From Lewinellaceae bacterium (GTDB lineage: Bacteria > Bacteroidota > Bacteroidia > Chitinophagales > Saprospiraceae): a stretch of DNA of 64,000 nt. Each line of letters opens with the position of its first letter. Positions within the stretch are counted from its first letter, which is position 1. Both the position numbers and the translations under genes were made by a program. The notes beneath the pieces were generated by a model that saw only the letters and a program-made list of their open reading frames with translations, did not search any database and was not told the DNA's origin. The stretch is from contig JACJYH010000007.1 in the NCBI GenBank assembly GCA_020636195.1, positions 124,001-188,000 of the forward strand. The letters are read 5' to 3'. Positions 37,528 through 47,664 of the stretch are shown piece by piece.

Positions 37528-39123
37528 TTATTGCATGATTTTTTTTGCATAAATTTTGACTCCATCCGAAATCGAAAGAATCAATGTGTTCTTAGAGACT
37601 TGCGGCATAGGTGTCGATATTGTATTCGATCCAATCTGAAGGTTTTCCAATTCTTTTTTCATGATCAAATTTCCGGCAGCATCATGGATAAACATTCTTA
37701 TCCCTTGTGTTTTTCGGGCATTAAATGAGAAGGTCAAAGTTTGCCCAACAGGATTAGGGAAAATGTTGAGATCACTGATATTTTGACTTTCGTCTGCTGA
37801 AGATGATGTCATGGATTTGCGGATGTGTACCTCATAGATCACAGGGCTGGCTTGACTTTCTTCGCCTGTATTGACAAAGAAAATATTAGAATTACTGCTT
37901 TGAATACCTCCATAAATATACCCAGCTAAAAATGAATCTTGGGCAATTTGATTTAATTCGATGATTTTGTTTTTATATGTCGGCAATCCTTCGGCAATAA
38001 AGAATTCTGCGCTTGCACCGAGATAGTCAGGCATTACATCATCCAGCGCCACTTCTTTCATGGAACCGTCCGCAGATTGGCTCACTTGTGCTATTGTCTT
38101 TACAAATGGTACATTATCGTCCTTGAATAAGACTTCATTTTTGAGATAATACTGTGCGATACCTCCGAAAAACAAGGTATGCATTTCATTATTGATGCTA
38201 TCATGGAGGGGAACATGTGCACAGTGATAATGATTAAAAAGTTGATTGAAATTCTCTTGAACTGCGTATCCATCTTTCGTAATATTTATACAGTCCAAAA
38301 AAGGAAGGTCCTGATCCTTGCGAAATACACCCGAAAATAATGTCAAACCATCATGACCATCAGCGGTAACTCGAGCACCTAGATTGTAATCACGTCGATG
38401 AAACGCATTTTCATCAATCCAAGGGTCCAACCAATCAATGGTCATTGATTGTCCATCATCCGTAATTTTAAATCTCCTTACGGCATTGGTATATTCTTGA
38501 ATAAATCCGGGTCCATGGTCTGGCCCCATAGGATTGTATCTTCCTATAAATTTTTGTCCTCCCACTAAAAAATAGGTATCGTCAATTTTTCCAAGATAAC
38601 CTCCTGTAACCTGAAATCTATCATCTTTTACCTGCCTAAATGCATCTTTTAATGGTGTGCCTAAAGACATTGCATCAGCAAGGGTCGGTAAATGAACGGC
38701 AGTCAGTGTGGAATAGGTTGTGTGGTCGGCTTCTGTATTGCTATAACCATAGCCTCCAATCAAATACAAGTATTCTCCTTCTTGGTAAAACTGTATATTA
38801 GTGCTGCTCAAGGGTTCAGCTAGTGATGCTGCAAGCTCAGCTAATGACCTTTTTGACGTGGATTTTGATTTCAAATCAACCATTATGACTTGATTGTTGT
38901 GCCCGGCGATATCAAAGGTTGCAAATGGTTGCCGTTGGTGTAAGCCATCCAATCGCCCTCCAAAAATAAACCATTTGCCTTCGTATTCACCATGGGCAAA
39001 AGACTGTAAGCCACCCAAATTCTCGATTTGAACGGGCTTCAGCAAGACACTGAAATTCCCAGATTGCCCCAACAAAAAACTTGAAAAAATGGATATCAGT
39101 AATCCAATAAAATAATACCGCAT
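37528..39123 (-). CDS. Secreted kelch-like protein with T9SS type A domain
   Basis: A 531-residue exported protein with signal peptide ..SFLLGQ and a body rich in FIFGG, LIGGYGYS, FLVGGQ and LFFGG segments typical of kelch beta-propellers, some seven blades over about 45-430. The last 80 residues (FPNPVGQTLTFSF .. IHDAAGNLIMKKE .. YAKKIMQ) form a type A sorting domain. It starts one base after the DUF202 gene stops, so appears to be the last gene of the metal-efflux run. Confidence 0.88.
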   Translation of the reverse strand: MRYYFIGLLISIFSSFLLGQSGNFSVLLKPVQIENLGGLQSFAHGEYEGKWFIFGGRLDGLHQRQPFATFDIAGHNNQVIMVDLKSKSTSKRSLAELAASLAEPLSSTNIQFYQEGEYLYLIGGYGYSNTEADHTTYSTLTAVHLPTLADAMSLGTPLKDAFRQVKDDRFQVTGGYLGKIDDTYFLVGGQKFIGRYNPMGPDHGPGFIQEYTNAVRRFKITDDGQSMTIDWLDPWIDENAFHRRDYNLGARVTADGHDGLTLFSGVFRKDQDLPFLDCINITKDGYAVQENFNQLFNHYHCAHVPLHDSINNEMHTLFFGGIAQYYLKNEVLFKDDNVPFVKTIAQVSQSADGSMKEVALDDVMPDYLGASAEFFIAEGLPTYKNKIIELNQIAQDSFLAGYIYGGIQSSNSNIFFVNTGEESQASPVIYEVHIRKSMTSSSADESQNISDLNIFPNPVGQTLTFSFNARKTQGIRMFIHDAAGNLIMKKELENLQIGSNTISTPMPQVSKNTLILSISDGVKIYAKKIMQ

Positions 39124-39124
39124 A

Positions 39125-39442
39125 CTATAAATTTTTATTGTTTAAATATTCTTCTTTGAAATTGCCTACGTGCACTTGCCTTTTTGAAATGATCCTGGCA
39201 TGTTTTATATAATTGATAGTGCCTGCTACCAAAACGACACCGGAAATAACAAACATCACAATTTCCAAAATAGAATAATCCTTCCTGTGAAAAACATTAT
39301 GAATGGTCAATCCTGCCATTAAAAAATACATGGATGTTCTCAAAAAGGACAAAAAAGTGCTTTGATTTGCCAATTCTGTTCTTTGGAGCGCTAACCTTTC
39401 CCTTAATATAAGATCGAAATTTGTTTTGTTCTGTTCTGACAT
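39125..39442 (-). CDS. DUF202 (YidH-like) membrane protein
   Basis: A 105-residue inner-membrane protein with the family start RERLALQRTELANQSTFLSFLRTSM followed by two membrane helices (about 40-58 and 64-84). DUF202 proteins are common next to transporters but have no established biochemical role. It lies 10 bases after the VIT-family gene and one base before the kelch-like gene. Confidence 0.88.
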   Translation of the reverse strand: MSEQNKTNFDLILRERLALQRTELANQSTFLSFLRTSMYFLMAGLTIHNVFHRKDYSILEIVMFVISGVVLVAGTINYIKHARIISKRQVHVGNFKEEYLNNKNL

Positions 39443-39452
39443 AAAATTGATT

Positions 39453-40556
39453 TTAACCTGCTATTTGCACACCTATCATAGACCCGATAGCATATGTAAC
39501 CGCAGCGGCTGCAAGCCCGAAAATGACTTGGCGCATACCTGAATACCAAACTCCTTTTCCTGTAAATAAAGTTATGGTTGCGCCGATCAAAAATAAACCA
39601 AAGGTACTTAATACTGTACTAATAATGATGGCTTTCATACCTGTCCAAAAGATAAATGGAATTAATGGGATGATAGCACCAATTGCAAATAAAATAAATG
39701 ATGTGACTGCAGCTTCCATGGGTGACCCACTGAGATCTTCAGCATTGATTCCCAACTCTTCCTTCGTCAAAACTTCTTTTGCTTTATCTTTATCCGCAAT
39801 GATTTCTGATGCCCGACGCTTTGCAACAGATTCTTCCAGTCCTTGGGTGATGAAAATCAGCGCCAATTCTTGCGCTTCACCTTCCGGATCAGCTTCAAGC
39901 TCATCCATTTCCAATGCTATTTGATTTTCATACAATTCTTGAGAACTTTTGACAGAAATCCACTCACCGAGTGCCATCGATAAAGCACCTGCTAGTAAAC
40001 CTGCAACTCCGGAAAGGACAATTTCATTTTGTCCGCTTGTCGCACCGGCAACTCCCATCACGAGACTAAAATTGGACACCAAACCATCATTGCCTCCCAT
40101 CACTGCAGCACGTAGAGCATTTCCACCTACTGTATTATGCTTTCTTTCTAACTTTAAAATGGAAGAAAGTGTGGCGTTTTCAGGATTGTCTAAAATATTT
40201 TGAAGGATGGTGACATGGGCAGTATCAGACACAGATTTTTCCTTCCCAAACTTTTGTCTAGACTGTACAACATTGGACGAAAGTCTTTTTTCCGTTTGCA
40301 AAAGATTACCAAGGATGAAATCATATCCAATGATCTTGCCAATGGAATGAATGGTTTTGGCTCTCAGAGAAACTTCGGGAAAACCTTCAACGGGATTTTG
40401 AGAGGTTGCTAACATTGCCTTAGCATGTCCCAACTCTATATCATGCATCTGCATGAATACATTTTTGAGAGTAGGATTTTCTTCCTTTTCTCCAAGGACT
40501 TTATATAGGTAAGCAGCATCAATTTCTGTCTGGATGCTTTGCTTTTTTGTATTCAT
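39453..40556 (-). CDS. VIT1/CCC1-family transporter with ferritin-like N-terminus
   Basis: A 367-residue protein. Residues about 1-125 form a ferritin/rubrerythrin-like four-helix segment with Glu and ExxH iron-ligand candidates (EIDAAYLY, MHDIELGHAKAM). Residues about 145-367 form the five-helix VIT1 domain (AAVMGGNDGLVSNFSLVMG, GALSMALGEWISVKS). VIT1/CCC1 proteins move Fe2+ or Mn2+ out of the cytoplasm, and the fused ferritin-like part is thought to sense or load iron. It follows the RND adaptor gene by 23 bases, suggesting common control by metal stress. Confidence 0.92.
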   Translation of the reverse strand: MNTKKQSIQTEIDAAYLYKVLGEKEENPTLKNVFMQMHDIELGHAKAMLATSQNPVEGFPEVSLRAKTIHSIGKIIGYDFILGNLLQTEKRLSSNVVQSRQKFGKEKSVSDTAHVTILQNILDNPENATLSSILKLERKHNTVGGNALRAAVMGGNDGLVSNFSLVMGVAGATSGQNEIVLSGVAGLLAGALSMALGEWISVKSSQELYENQIALEMDELEADPEGEAQELALIFITQGLEESVAKRRASEIIADKDKAKEVLTKEELGINAEDLSGSPMEAAVTSFILFAIGAIIPLIPFIFWTGMKAIIISTVLSTFGLFLIGATITLFTGKGVWYSGMRQVIFGLAAAAVTYAIGSMIGVQIAG

Positions 40557-40579
40557 TTACGTAAAATTAAAATTTTGGA

Positions 40580-41761
40580 TTATTCTTCAATATTCTTTAA
40601 TGCCATCAATAATGTGTAAGCGCCATGAGATACCACATTTGAACCTACTAAGGTTGTGGGCTGAGCAATTTGTATAAAATTGCCATCTTTGGCTCCAATA
40701 ACGATCTCGACTATCTCAAAGTTGTGGTCGTCATTTTGTACAAAAATATAACTTTTTCCTTCATAATCTACTACTGCATCTACAGGAACTGCAATTACAT
40801 TGTCCGTGGTCTTTTCAATTTTTGCAGATATGTACGTTCCGGGCAAAATTTCTTCAGGCCAGGATTGAACTGCGCAGATCACTTGTGCGTATCCGTCGGT
40901 ATTGATCTCACGAATGATAGAAACGACTTTTCCTTTAAATTCCACATCGCTAGTATTTGTTTTCAAGAGAACATCTTGACCTATTTTTATGAAAGGCAAT
41001 TCCTTTTCAAATACCTTGAGTACCGCTCTTTTGGATTGGTAGGAAAGAATTTCAGCAAAGGTTGTACCTGCTTCAATATAGGCACCCAGGTGGGTTGGAA
41101 TGGATAATATCTGACCTTGCGTGGGCGCTGTGATGCTAATTGTAGGTTTGATAGAAGAAGCTGTCAATGTTTTTGGATTGATAGAAATCATTTTTAACTT
41201 TTCTTCCAGTGATGCCACTTCGATCTGATACTGACGATATTTTTCTTCTGTTTGCAATAGTGCCTTTTGGCTTGTTGCCTGATTGTCGTTCAGAGATTTT
41301 TGTCGATCATATTCTATTTGTGCGTAATGCAGTGCTGACACTGAAGACAAGTATTCTTGTTGGAGATTTACAAAAGCTAAATCTTCCAAGGTAGCCAAAA
41401 CTTGACCTTTCTTTACTTGATCTCCAGGCTTCACAAAAATAGATTTTATTTGACCCGGTATCAGTGTTGTCACCCACAATTTATCCTGTGGCAAGATGTC
41501 TATAGCGCCCTGCAAGGTGACATAGTTTAAAATTTTTTGCTTTTGAATCACTGTTGATTTGATTTCAGCATTTGCCAATTGCGCGTCATTGAGATTTAAT
41601 TTTGTATTATCTGAAACTTCAGCTTTTGCAGTATCTGTAACCACAGTTTCTTGGTGTTTACAACCGAAACTGATAAACAAAATAGCTAACATCAATACCT
41701 GCATGCGTTGATTGAAAATATTCATATGTGATGGTTTGAAAAGTGTGTTTTGGACTCTCAT
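40580..41761 (-). CDS. RND efflux periplasmic adaptor (CzcB-like)
   Basis: A 393-residue membrane-fusion protein joining pump and outer-membrane channel. It has a lipoprotein-type signal (..FISFGC), barrel-sandwich lipoyl halves (VKPGDQVKKGQVLATLE, SITAPTQGQIL), an alpha-hairpin (about 135-195) and a beta-barrel domain. The ATG at 41761 overlaps the TolC stop by ATGA; internal ATGs at residues 13 and 20 would give shorter, more standard signal peptides. It sits third in the efflux cluster. Confidence 0.92.
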   Translation of the reverse strand: MRVQNTLFKPSHMNIFNQRMQVLMLAILFISFGCKHQETVVTDTAKAEVSDNTKLNLNDAQLANAEIKSTVIQKQKILNYVTLQGAIDILPQDKLWVTTLIPGQIKSIFVKPGDQVKKGQVLATLEDLAFVNLQQEYLSSVSALHYAQIEYDRQKSLNDNQATSQKALLQTEEKYRQYQIEVASLEEKLKMISINPKTLTASSIKPTISITAPTQGQILSIPTHLGAYIEAGTTFAEILSYQSKRAVLKVFEKELPFIKIGQDVLLKTNTSDVEFKGKVVSIIREINTDGYAQVICAVQSWPEEILPGTYISAKIEKTTDNVIAVPVDAVVDYEGKSYIFVQNDDHNFEIVEIVIGAKDGNFIQIAQPTTLVGSNVVSHGAYTLLMALKNIEE

Positions 41762-43029
41762 TTTTGAAGGTATTTTAGGTTGATTTCATTCAAATGAAAT
41801 GCTCTTAATAATTCTACATAGTCTTTTCGTGCATTGATAAAATTATTTGATAGTATGGTGAATTCCATAAAATCAATATCGCCTGCTATGTATTTTTGTT
41901 TGATTAATTGGATAGCTGCTTCAGAAGCTGTCAACTGATCTGATCTAAAAATGTCGATGCTTGACATCATATTTTTTCTATTTTCTAAGTAGATCATGGA
42001 TGCTGACTGAAGACTTTTTGTTTCCATAGCCACTCGTTCACTATGGATATCTTCCATCATTTTTATGGCTTTGACTTTTGACAGTAGAGCACTTCTGTAC
42101 AATGGGATTTGCATTCCTATCTGTCCGATGTGGAATCTATCCTTTGCGGAAAAAACTTTTTGCTCATCAGATGCACCATTGAAGCTGATATTGGAATATC
42201 CCAATGAAAATGTGGGTAGCATCAATGACTTCTGATACATTTCAGCCGCCTTTGCCGCTTCCAATTCATTTTGTGCTTTTTGCACTATGGGATGCTGATC
42301 TATTTTTGGAAAAGAGATGTTGTTTTCCACATTTAGATTTTCTAAGGGCAAAATTTCCGGCCGCTCTCCGCTATCTAATTGTAGGATTCGCATAATTTGG
42401 AGGTTCAATTGGTGGAGTTCTCTTTCCACATTATTGATTTGCAGAGTGTTTTGGGTTTGCTGTTGCTGGGCCGCTAAAATTTCCAAACGATCCGTTTCTC
42501 CTTTTTCTACTTTCAGAGAAGTACGTTCCGACACTAAATTCAATAGACTATCTTGACGAAGTAATATTTGTTTTAAATAGGAATAATAGGTATAGTCCAC
42601 ATAGTATTCCTCCAATAATTTTTGTATGTTTTTATAATTTATCGCATAGTCGCTTTTTTGAATTTCTACTTGTTTCTGCAACCATTTCTTGCCATTTTTA
42701 TACACTTTCGGTAATGCAAAAAATTGATTTACAGAAAATTCTGTATCAAATAACTGACTATTGATTTGACCTACATTTGCATTAAACTCCGTTGCAGGAA
42801 TATCATATGCTGTATGTACCAATGCGTTTTGGTATTCTACCATTCGCTTTTCTATTTGGAGCTCAAGGTTTGTGTTCTCCACTAATGTTAATGCTTTTGA
42901 TAGAGGTATGGTAGCTTGCGTCACGCCGACCATAGGCAAGGCAAACCAGAAAAAGATGAGCACAAAATGTCTATACTTTTTCGATGTATCCTTGATGTAT
43001 TTTATGATGAATGTATTGTTCATATTCAT
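41758..43029 (-). CDS. TolC-family outer-membrane efflux protein (CzcC-like)
   Basis: A 423-residue outer-membrane channel with a signal peptide (..LPMVGVTQA) and the two long helical-hairpin repeats of TolC proteins (ALTLVENTNLELQIEKRM; ENNISFPKIDQHPIVQKAQNELEAAK region). It begins three bases after the pump gene ends and overlaps the adaptor gene by four bases. Confidence 0.9.
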   Translation of the reverse strand: MNMNNTFIIKYIKDTSKKYRHFVLIFFWFALPMVGVTQATIPLSKALTLVENTNLELQIEKRMVEYQNALVHTAYDIPATEFNANVGQINSQLFDTEFSVNQFFALPKVYKNGKKWLQKQVEIQKSDYAINYKNIQKLLEEYYVDYTYYSYLKQILLRQDSLLNLVSERTSLKVEKGETDRLEILAAQQQQTQNTLQINNVERELHQLNLQIMRILQLDSGERPEILPLENLNVENNISFPKIDQHPIVQKAQNELEAAKAAEMYQKSLMLPTFSLGYSNISFNGASDEQKVFSAKDRFHIGQIGMQIPLYRSALLSKVKAIKMMEDIHSERVAMETKSLQSASMIYLENRKNMMSSIDIFRSDQLTASEAAIQLIKQKYIAGDIDFMEFTILSNNFINARKDYVELLRAFHLNEINLKYLQK

Positions 43030-43032
43030 TTT

Positions 43033-46000
43033 TTAAATTGTTGAATGAGCATCATTTTTAGGATGATGAATGCCTTTTTTTGATTTGGTATCAAACATGA
43101 TGTACACTATAGGTAGGATTACCAATGTAAGGAATGTCGCGACAACGAGACCTCCTATGACGACAGTTGCTAATGGCCGTTGTACTTCTGCACCTGCTCC
43201 ATTGCTAAGTGCCATAGGCAAGAAACCCAAGGATGCAACAAAAGCCGTCATCAATACGGGTCTAAGCCTGATAGATGTCCCTGTGATAACTACTTGGCGG
43301 ATGTCTTTCATCCCTTCTTGCTTGAGCCTATTGAATTCTGCAATGAGAACAATACCATTCAACACTGCCACTCCAAACAAAGCAATAAATCCTATACCTG
43401 CACTGATACTAAAAGGCATTCCTCGCGTCCACAATGCCAATATGCCACCAATGGCTGAAAGTGGTATTGCAGTAAAAATCAACAAGCCCATTTTGAGCGA
43501 TTTAAAGGCAAAATAGAGAAGTAAAAAAATCAAACCTAACGAAATGGGAATCGCAAGCATCAATCGATTTTTTGCTTTCTCCAAATTCTCGAAAGAACCG
43601 CCGTATGTTATACTATATCCTGAAGGCAAGTGAATATCATGACCAACTTTGGATTTTATTTCATCGACGATGGACTGCACATCTCTTCCGCGTACATTGA
43701 AACCGACGATGATCCTACGCTTAGCATCCTCTCTTTGAATCTGATTTGGACTATCTTTTAATTCTGCCTTTGCCAATAAATTCAAAGGAATATATTCGCC
43801 ATTCCTGAGAGGTATCAATAGGTTTTGCACATCGGCAATACTTTCCCTGAGATCAGAGTCCAATTTTATCAGTAAATCAAATCTTTTCTCACCTTCATAT
43901 ACGGCACCTGCTCGTTGACCGGCAAAAGACATATTGATGGCTGTATTGATTTCATCGATGGAAATATTGTACCTAGCAATAGCTCTTCTATCATATTGCA
44001 CCACCACTTGAGGCACACCGGTGATAGGTTCCAAATAGAGGTCTTGGGTGCCTTCTACTGTTTTGATGATTTCACCCACCATAGCAACATATTTTGTCAG
44101 GGTGTCCAGATTCTCGCCAAATATTTTGCATACCACGTCTTGTCTGGCACCTGTCATAAGCTCATTGAACCTCATCTGAACAGGATATTGGAATCCGGCT
44201 GTAATTCCGGGAACAGCGGTGAGAGATTGACCCATCTTTGCTGCCAAGTCATCAAATGTATGCGCTGATGTCCATTCTTTTTTCGGTTTCAGAATTACCA
44301 TCATATCACTAGCTTCCATCGGCATGGGGTCAGTAGGCACTTCTCCACTTCCTATTTTGGTAACAATTTTCTCAACTTCAGGGTATTCATCTAACAATAC
44401 CTTTGCTGCTTTTTGCGTGAATTCCACGGTGGTATTGAGGTTGCTTCCTATAAGCACACGAGTATCCACTGCAAAATCCCCTTCTTCAAGAGCAGGAATA
44501 AACTCACCACCTAGTTTTGACAAAATAAAAATGGAGATGAGGAATAATCCAACGGTTGCCACCAAGGTCAATTTTGGAATCTTTAGAAACAGACTCAATG
44601 AATTTTTGAATAACGTCCCTACTTTTTCCATGATGATATCCGAAAAATTATCCTTTGTTTTCAGTGTTTTTGTCATTGTCAATGCACTGACCATAGGAAT
44701 ATACGTCAAGGACAAAATAAATGCACCAATCAATGCGAAAGAAACCGTCTGTGCCATCGGCGTGAACATTTTTCCTTCTATGCCTTCCAGTGTAAACAAG
44801 GGTAAATACACGATCAAAATAATGATCTGTCCAAAAACGGCGCTGTTCATCATCTTGCTTGCCGACTGCTCTACAACACCATCCATTTGCTTGTCATTGA
44901 GTCGTGTCAATTCTTTAAATTGCTTGGAGTGTGAAAGTTGATGCATAACAGCTTCTACTATAATCACCGCACCATCTACGATCAATCCGAAATCTAGTGC
45001 ACCTAAGCTCATCAAATTGCCACTGACACCAAAAAGATTCATCATGATCACCGCAAAGAGCATGGCCAGAGGTATAACAGAAGCCACAATAAGCCCGGCT
45101 CTGAAATTACCTAAGAATAAAACCAAGATGAACAATACGATCAATGCGCCTTCCAGAAGGTTTGTTTTTACGGTGTTGATTGCGTTATTGACCATTTTCG
45201 TTCGGTCGAGGAAAGGTTCTATTTCTACACCTTCCGGAAGTGTAGGTCTAATTTGTTCTATCCTATCCTTTACATTTTTGATGACTTCATTACTGTTTGC
45301 GCCTTTGACCATCATGACTACTGCACCGGCCACTTCTCCCTGATCATTATATGTTACGGCTCCATATCGTGTAGCATGGCCTTCTACCACGTCTGCTACA
45401 TCTTTCAATAAGAGCGGCGTACCTTTCAATGATTTTAGAGGAATATTTAAGATATCTTCTTTTGATCCTACCAATCCTTCAGTACGAATAAAAATTGCAG
45501 TAGCATTTTTTTCGATGTAGCTACCTCCTGTATTTTGATTATTTGCGGCAAGTGCGTTATAAACATCAAAAAGGGTGATTCCTGTTGCGTTCAATTTTTT
45601 TGGGTCAATCACCACATGAAATTGCTTGAGTTTTCCACCGAATGAAGACACTTCTGCTATGCCTTTGACACCCAGAAGCTGGCGTCTGATGTTCCAATCC
45701 TGGATGGTACGCAGGGACATGGCATCGTACTTGTGTTCATAGCCGGGCTTCGGTTTGACTACGTATTGATAGATTTCTCCAAGACCTGTAGCTACGGGAC
45801 CCAATTCCGGAGTGCCTATGGATTCAGGTATTTCTGCACTGATTTGATTGAGGCGTTCACCTACCTGCTGGCGTGCCCAATAGATATCTATATTATCTTC
45901 GAAAACCATGGTTACCAACGAAAGCCCGAACCTTGAAAAACTCCTGATCTCTTTTAAACCTGGAATATTACTATTGGCGATTTCTATGGGAAATGTCACC

Positions 46001-46191
46001 AATCGCTCTATATCCAATGCGCTGTATGATGGTGCTTGGGTGATGACAATGACTTGATTGCTCGTAATATCCGGAACGGCATCTATGGGAAGTTTTTGCA
46101 ATTCAAATATTCCAAATACGATCAATGTCAATGTGAATAAACCTATTATAAGCTTATTGTGGATTGAAAAATGTATGATGTGTTTTAACAT
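43033..46191 (-). CDS. Heavy-metal RND efflux pump, CzcA type
   Basis: A 1052-residue inner-membrane proton/metal antiporter with 12 membrane helices and two large periplasmic loops. The fourth helix carries LDFGLIVDGAVIIVEA with Asp400, Asp406 and Glu413, the charged triad of CzcA-type pumps for divalent ions such as Zn, Co, Cd or Ni, and unlike the CusA (Cu/Ag) pattern. It is the pump of a cluster with TolC and adaptor, followed by the VIT-family transporter gene. No sensor-kinase or regulator is beside it. Confidence 0.94.
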   Translation of the reverse strand: MLKHIIHFSIHNKLIIGLFTLTLIVFGIFELQKLPIDAVPDITSNQVIVITQAPSYSALDIERLVTFPIEIANSNIPGLKEIRSFSRFGLSLVTMVFEDNIDIYWARQQVGERLNQISAEIPESIGTPELGPVATGLGEIYQYVVKPKPGYEHKYDAMSLRTIQDWNIRRQLLGVKGIAEVSSFGGKLKQFHVVIDPKKLNATGITLFDVYNALAANNQNTGGSYIEKNATAIFIRTEGLVGSKEDILNIPLKSLKGTPLLLKDVADVVEGHATRYGAVTYNDQGEVAGAVVMMVKGANSNEVIKNVKDRIEQIRPTLPEGVEIEPFLDRTKMVNNAINTVKTNLLEGALIVLFILVLFLGNFRAGLIVASVIPLAMLFAVIMMNLFGVSGNLMSLGALDFGLIVDGAVIIVEAVMHQLSHSKQFKELTRLNDKQMDGVVEQSASKMMNSAVFGQIIILIVYLPLFTLEGIEGKMFTPMAQTVSFALIGAFILSLTYIPMVSALTMTKTLKTKDNFSDIIMEKVGTLFKNSLSLFLKIPKLTLVATVGLFLISIFILSKLGGEFIPALEEGDFAVDTRVLIGSNLNTTVEFTQKAAKVLLDEYPEVEKIVTKIGSGEVPTDPMPMEASDMMVILKPKKEWTSAHTFDDLAAKMGQSLTAVPGITAGFQYPVQMRFNELMTGARQDVVCKIFGENLDTLTKYVAMVGEIIKTVEGTQDLYLEPITGVPQVVVQYDRRAIARYNISIDEINTAINMSFAGQRAGAVYEGEKRFDLLIKLDSDLRESIADVQNLLIPLRNGEYIPLNLLAKAELKDSPNQIQREDAKRRIIVGFNVRGRDVQSIVDEIKSKVGHDIHLPSGYSITYGGSFENLEKAKNRLMLAIPISLGLIFLLLYFAFKSLKMGLLIFTAIPLSAIGGILALWTRGMPFSISAGIGFIALFGVAVLNGIVLIAEFNRLKQEGMKDIRQVVITGTSIRLRPVLMTAFVASLGFLPMALSNGAGAEVQRPLATVVIGGLVVATFLTLVILPIVYIMFDTKSKKGIHHPKNDAHSTI

Positions 46192-46333
46192 TTCAAAATA
46201 TTGGTATTAAGTGTCCATTTAAGAAGATGTACTATCCCTTTGAAAGTATAAAGAAATTAATAAAGGGAATACATCATAAACCAAACTTTCTTTCAGATAT
46301 ATCCGAAAAAAGTTTACAAATAACAAAAATCAC

Positions 46334-46723
46334 TTAAACCAATTGGGGCGGTCGAAATACACCTAATTGAAGAAGATTTGAAAAAGGTTTTTCTGCACTT
46401 TCTGTTATTGAATCAAAGAAGAAAATCTCTGATACATGTGTGAGTTCAAAAACAGGAGAATCTTGAATGATAAAAATCGGCATTTGACTAAAATCAACAG
46501 ACTTAAAAGGAAGTTGTCTGTCTTGTAAATAATCGTCGTCGATGACGGGATTAGCCAAATAGTGCATGCTAATAAATTCAGAAATAGACATGCCTTCTCC
46601 TTCAGAAACGTGGTTGGTAAAATGTACAAATAATAAAGGAAGCTTGACCATTTCTTTCATAGGAGAAATGGAAGTCAGCTGGAGGAAAATTAAAAATTTT
46701 GCCAACGTCGGCCTCATAGACAT
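46334..46723 (-). CDS. Small conserved protein upstream of metal RND pump
   Basis: A 129-residue protein with a weakly hydrophobic N-terminus and a segment FVHFTNHVSEGEGMSISEF..HYLANPVIDDDYLQDRQLPFK. Proteins with the same HF.NH...FL..HY....DDDY..D.QLPFK pattern occur upstream of CzcA/CusA genes in many Bacteroidota, as I remember them. His and Asp residues could bind metal. It precedes the pump by 142 bases on the same strand. Function unknown. Confidence 0.7.
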   Translation of the reverse strand: MSMRPTLAKFLIFLQLTSISPMKEMVKLPLLFVHFTNHVSEGEGMSISEFISMHYLANPVIDDDYLQDRQLPFKSVDFSQMPIFIIQDSPVFELTHVSEIFFFDSITESAEKPFSNLLQLGVFRPPQLV

Positions 46724-46851
46724 TATTGAAAAGTCTTACAGAAAACCGATAAAATTACTTTTTGTTTAGAACTTCTTACAAAAATTTTGCATTCGGATCG
46801 GTGCTATTCTTTGGCATTATCTAATCATACACCGGAAGAACCCTCGCTAAC

Positions 46852-47664
46852 CTACAAATTTGTGGTTTTTACGATTTTTTTCGTAAATATTTCATTTGTT
46901 GAGGTTTCTATGGTCAGGTAATAATTGCCTGCCGATAATTCAGATAAATCTAATTGTCTTGTGTTTCCCACAACTTTTTTCACCATACTTCCCTTTGCAT
47001 CACGGATGGTCAGTCTTCGAATTTCCGCACCACCTTGAATAGTGATCATTCCTGATGTGGGATTTGGTAAAATCTGAAATGTATAATCAATCACATCAGT
47101 ATCTATGCCGGATCTGATATCTAAGTGCATGCCATCCACTATGACTTCTGAGTACCCTTCATATCCTAGACTTGTTATTTTTGTAGCTGCAAATATTTCC
47201 ACTTTTACGCTATCATTATTGACCAATTTGAATGGAAGTTGTGCCTGTTCAATTTGTGTTGTCATTGTTTCTGATGTCCATGTGCCGATGCGTTTGTAGT
47301 CAGCTCCTTCAAACTGTGATACGATCACAAGGATACTACCTTCGGAAACAATCAAGTCAATTCTGTAAGATAATTCCAAAAAATTATATTGGGCATTGGG
47401 TAAAAATGTACAGTACGCATAACCCGGTGCTTTCCCTTCAAAAGATGGGCCATTTGATTTGACCTTCATAGCGAAATTGCCTTCAGTTAAGTAATCCACT
47501 TTCGATACAGAGGTGAAATTTGTAGAATAATTATTTGTGTGCCAGAATTCCGGTGTTTCAAAATTATTTTCAATTACCCAGTTTTCAAATGAAGCATTGG
47601 GAATCTGAGCATGTATAGACATCGCAACAAAAAAAGATAAAAAGATGATGATGGGTGTTTTCAT
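46852..47664 (-). CDS. Secreted protein with T9SS type A domain
   Basis: A 270-residue exported protein with signal peptide ..MSIHAQ and a beta-rich, carbohydrate-binding-like body (IPNASFENWV, GNFAMKVKSNG.., WTSETMTTQIEQAQLPF), resembling the PCMD/CBM-like domains of Bacteroidota surface proteins. The last 75 residues (ILPNPTSGMITIQGG .. IRDAKGSMVKK .. IFTKKIVKTTNL) form a type A sorting domain. Single gene. Confidence 0.85.
   Translation of the reverse strand: MKTPIIIFLSFFVAMSIHAQIPNASFENWVIENNFETPEFWHTNNYSTNFTSVSKVDYLTEGNFAMKVKSNGPSFEGKAPGYAYCTFLPNAQYNFLELSYRIDLIVSEGSILVIVSQFEGADYKRIGTWTSETMTTQIEQAQLPFKLVNNDSVKVEIFAATKITSLGYEGYSEVIVDGMHLDIRSGIDTDVIDYTFQILPNPTSGMITIQGGAEIRRLTIRDAKGSMVKKVVGNTRQLDLSELSAGNYYLTIETSTNEIFTKKIVKTTNL

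Noticed and set aside
43033..46191. CusA copper/silver pump
   Set aside because: The fourth-helix charged triad Asp400/Asp406/Glu413 is the CzcA pattern for divalent metals.
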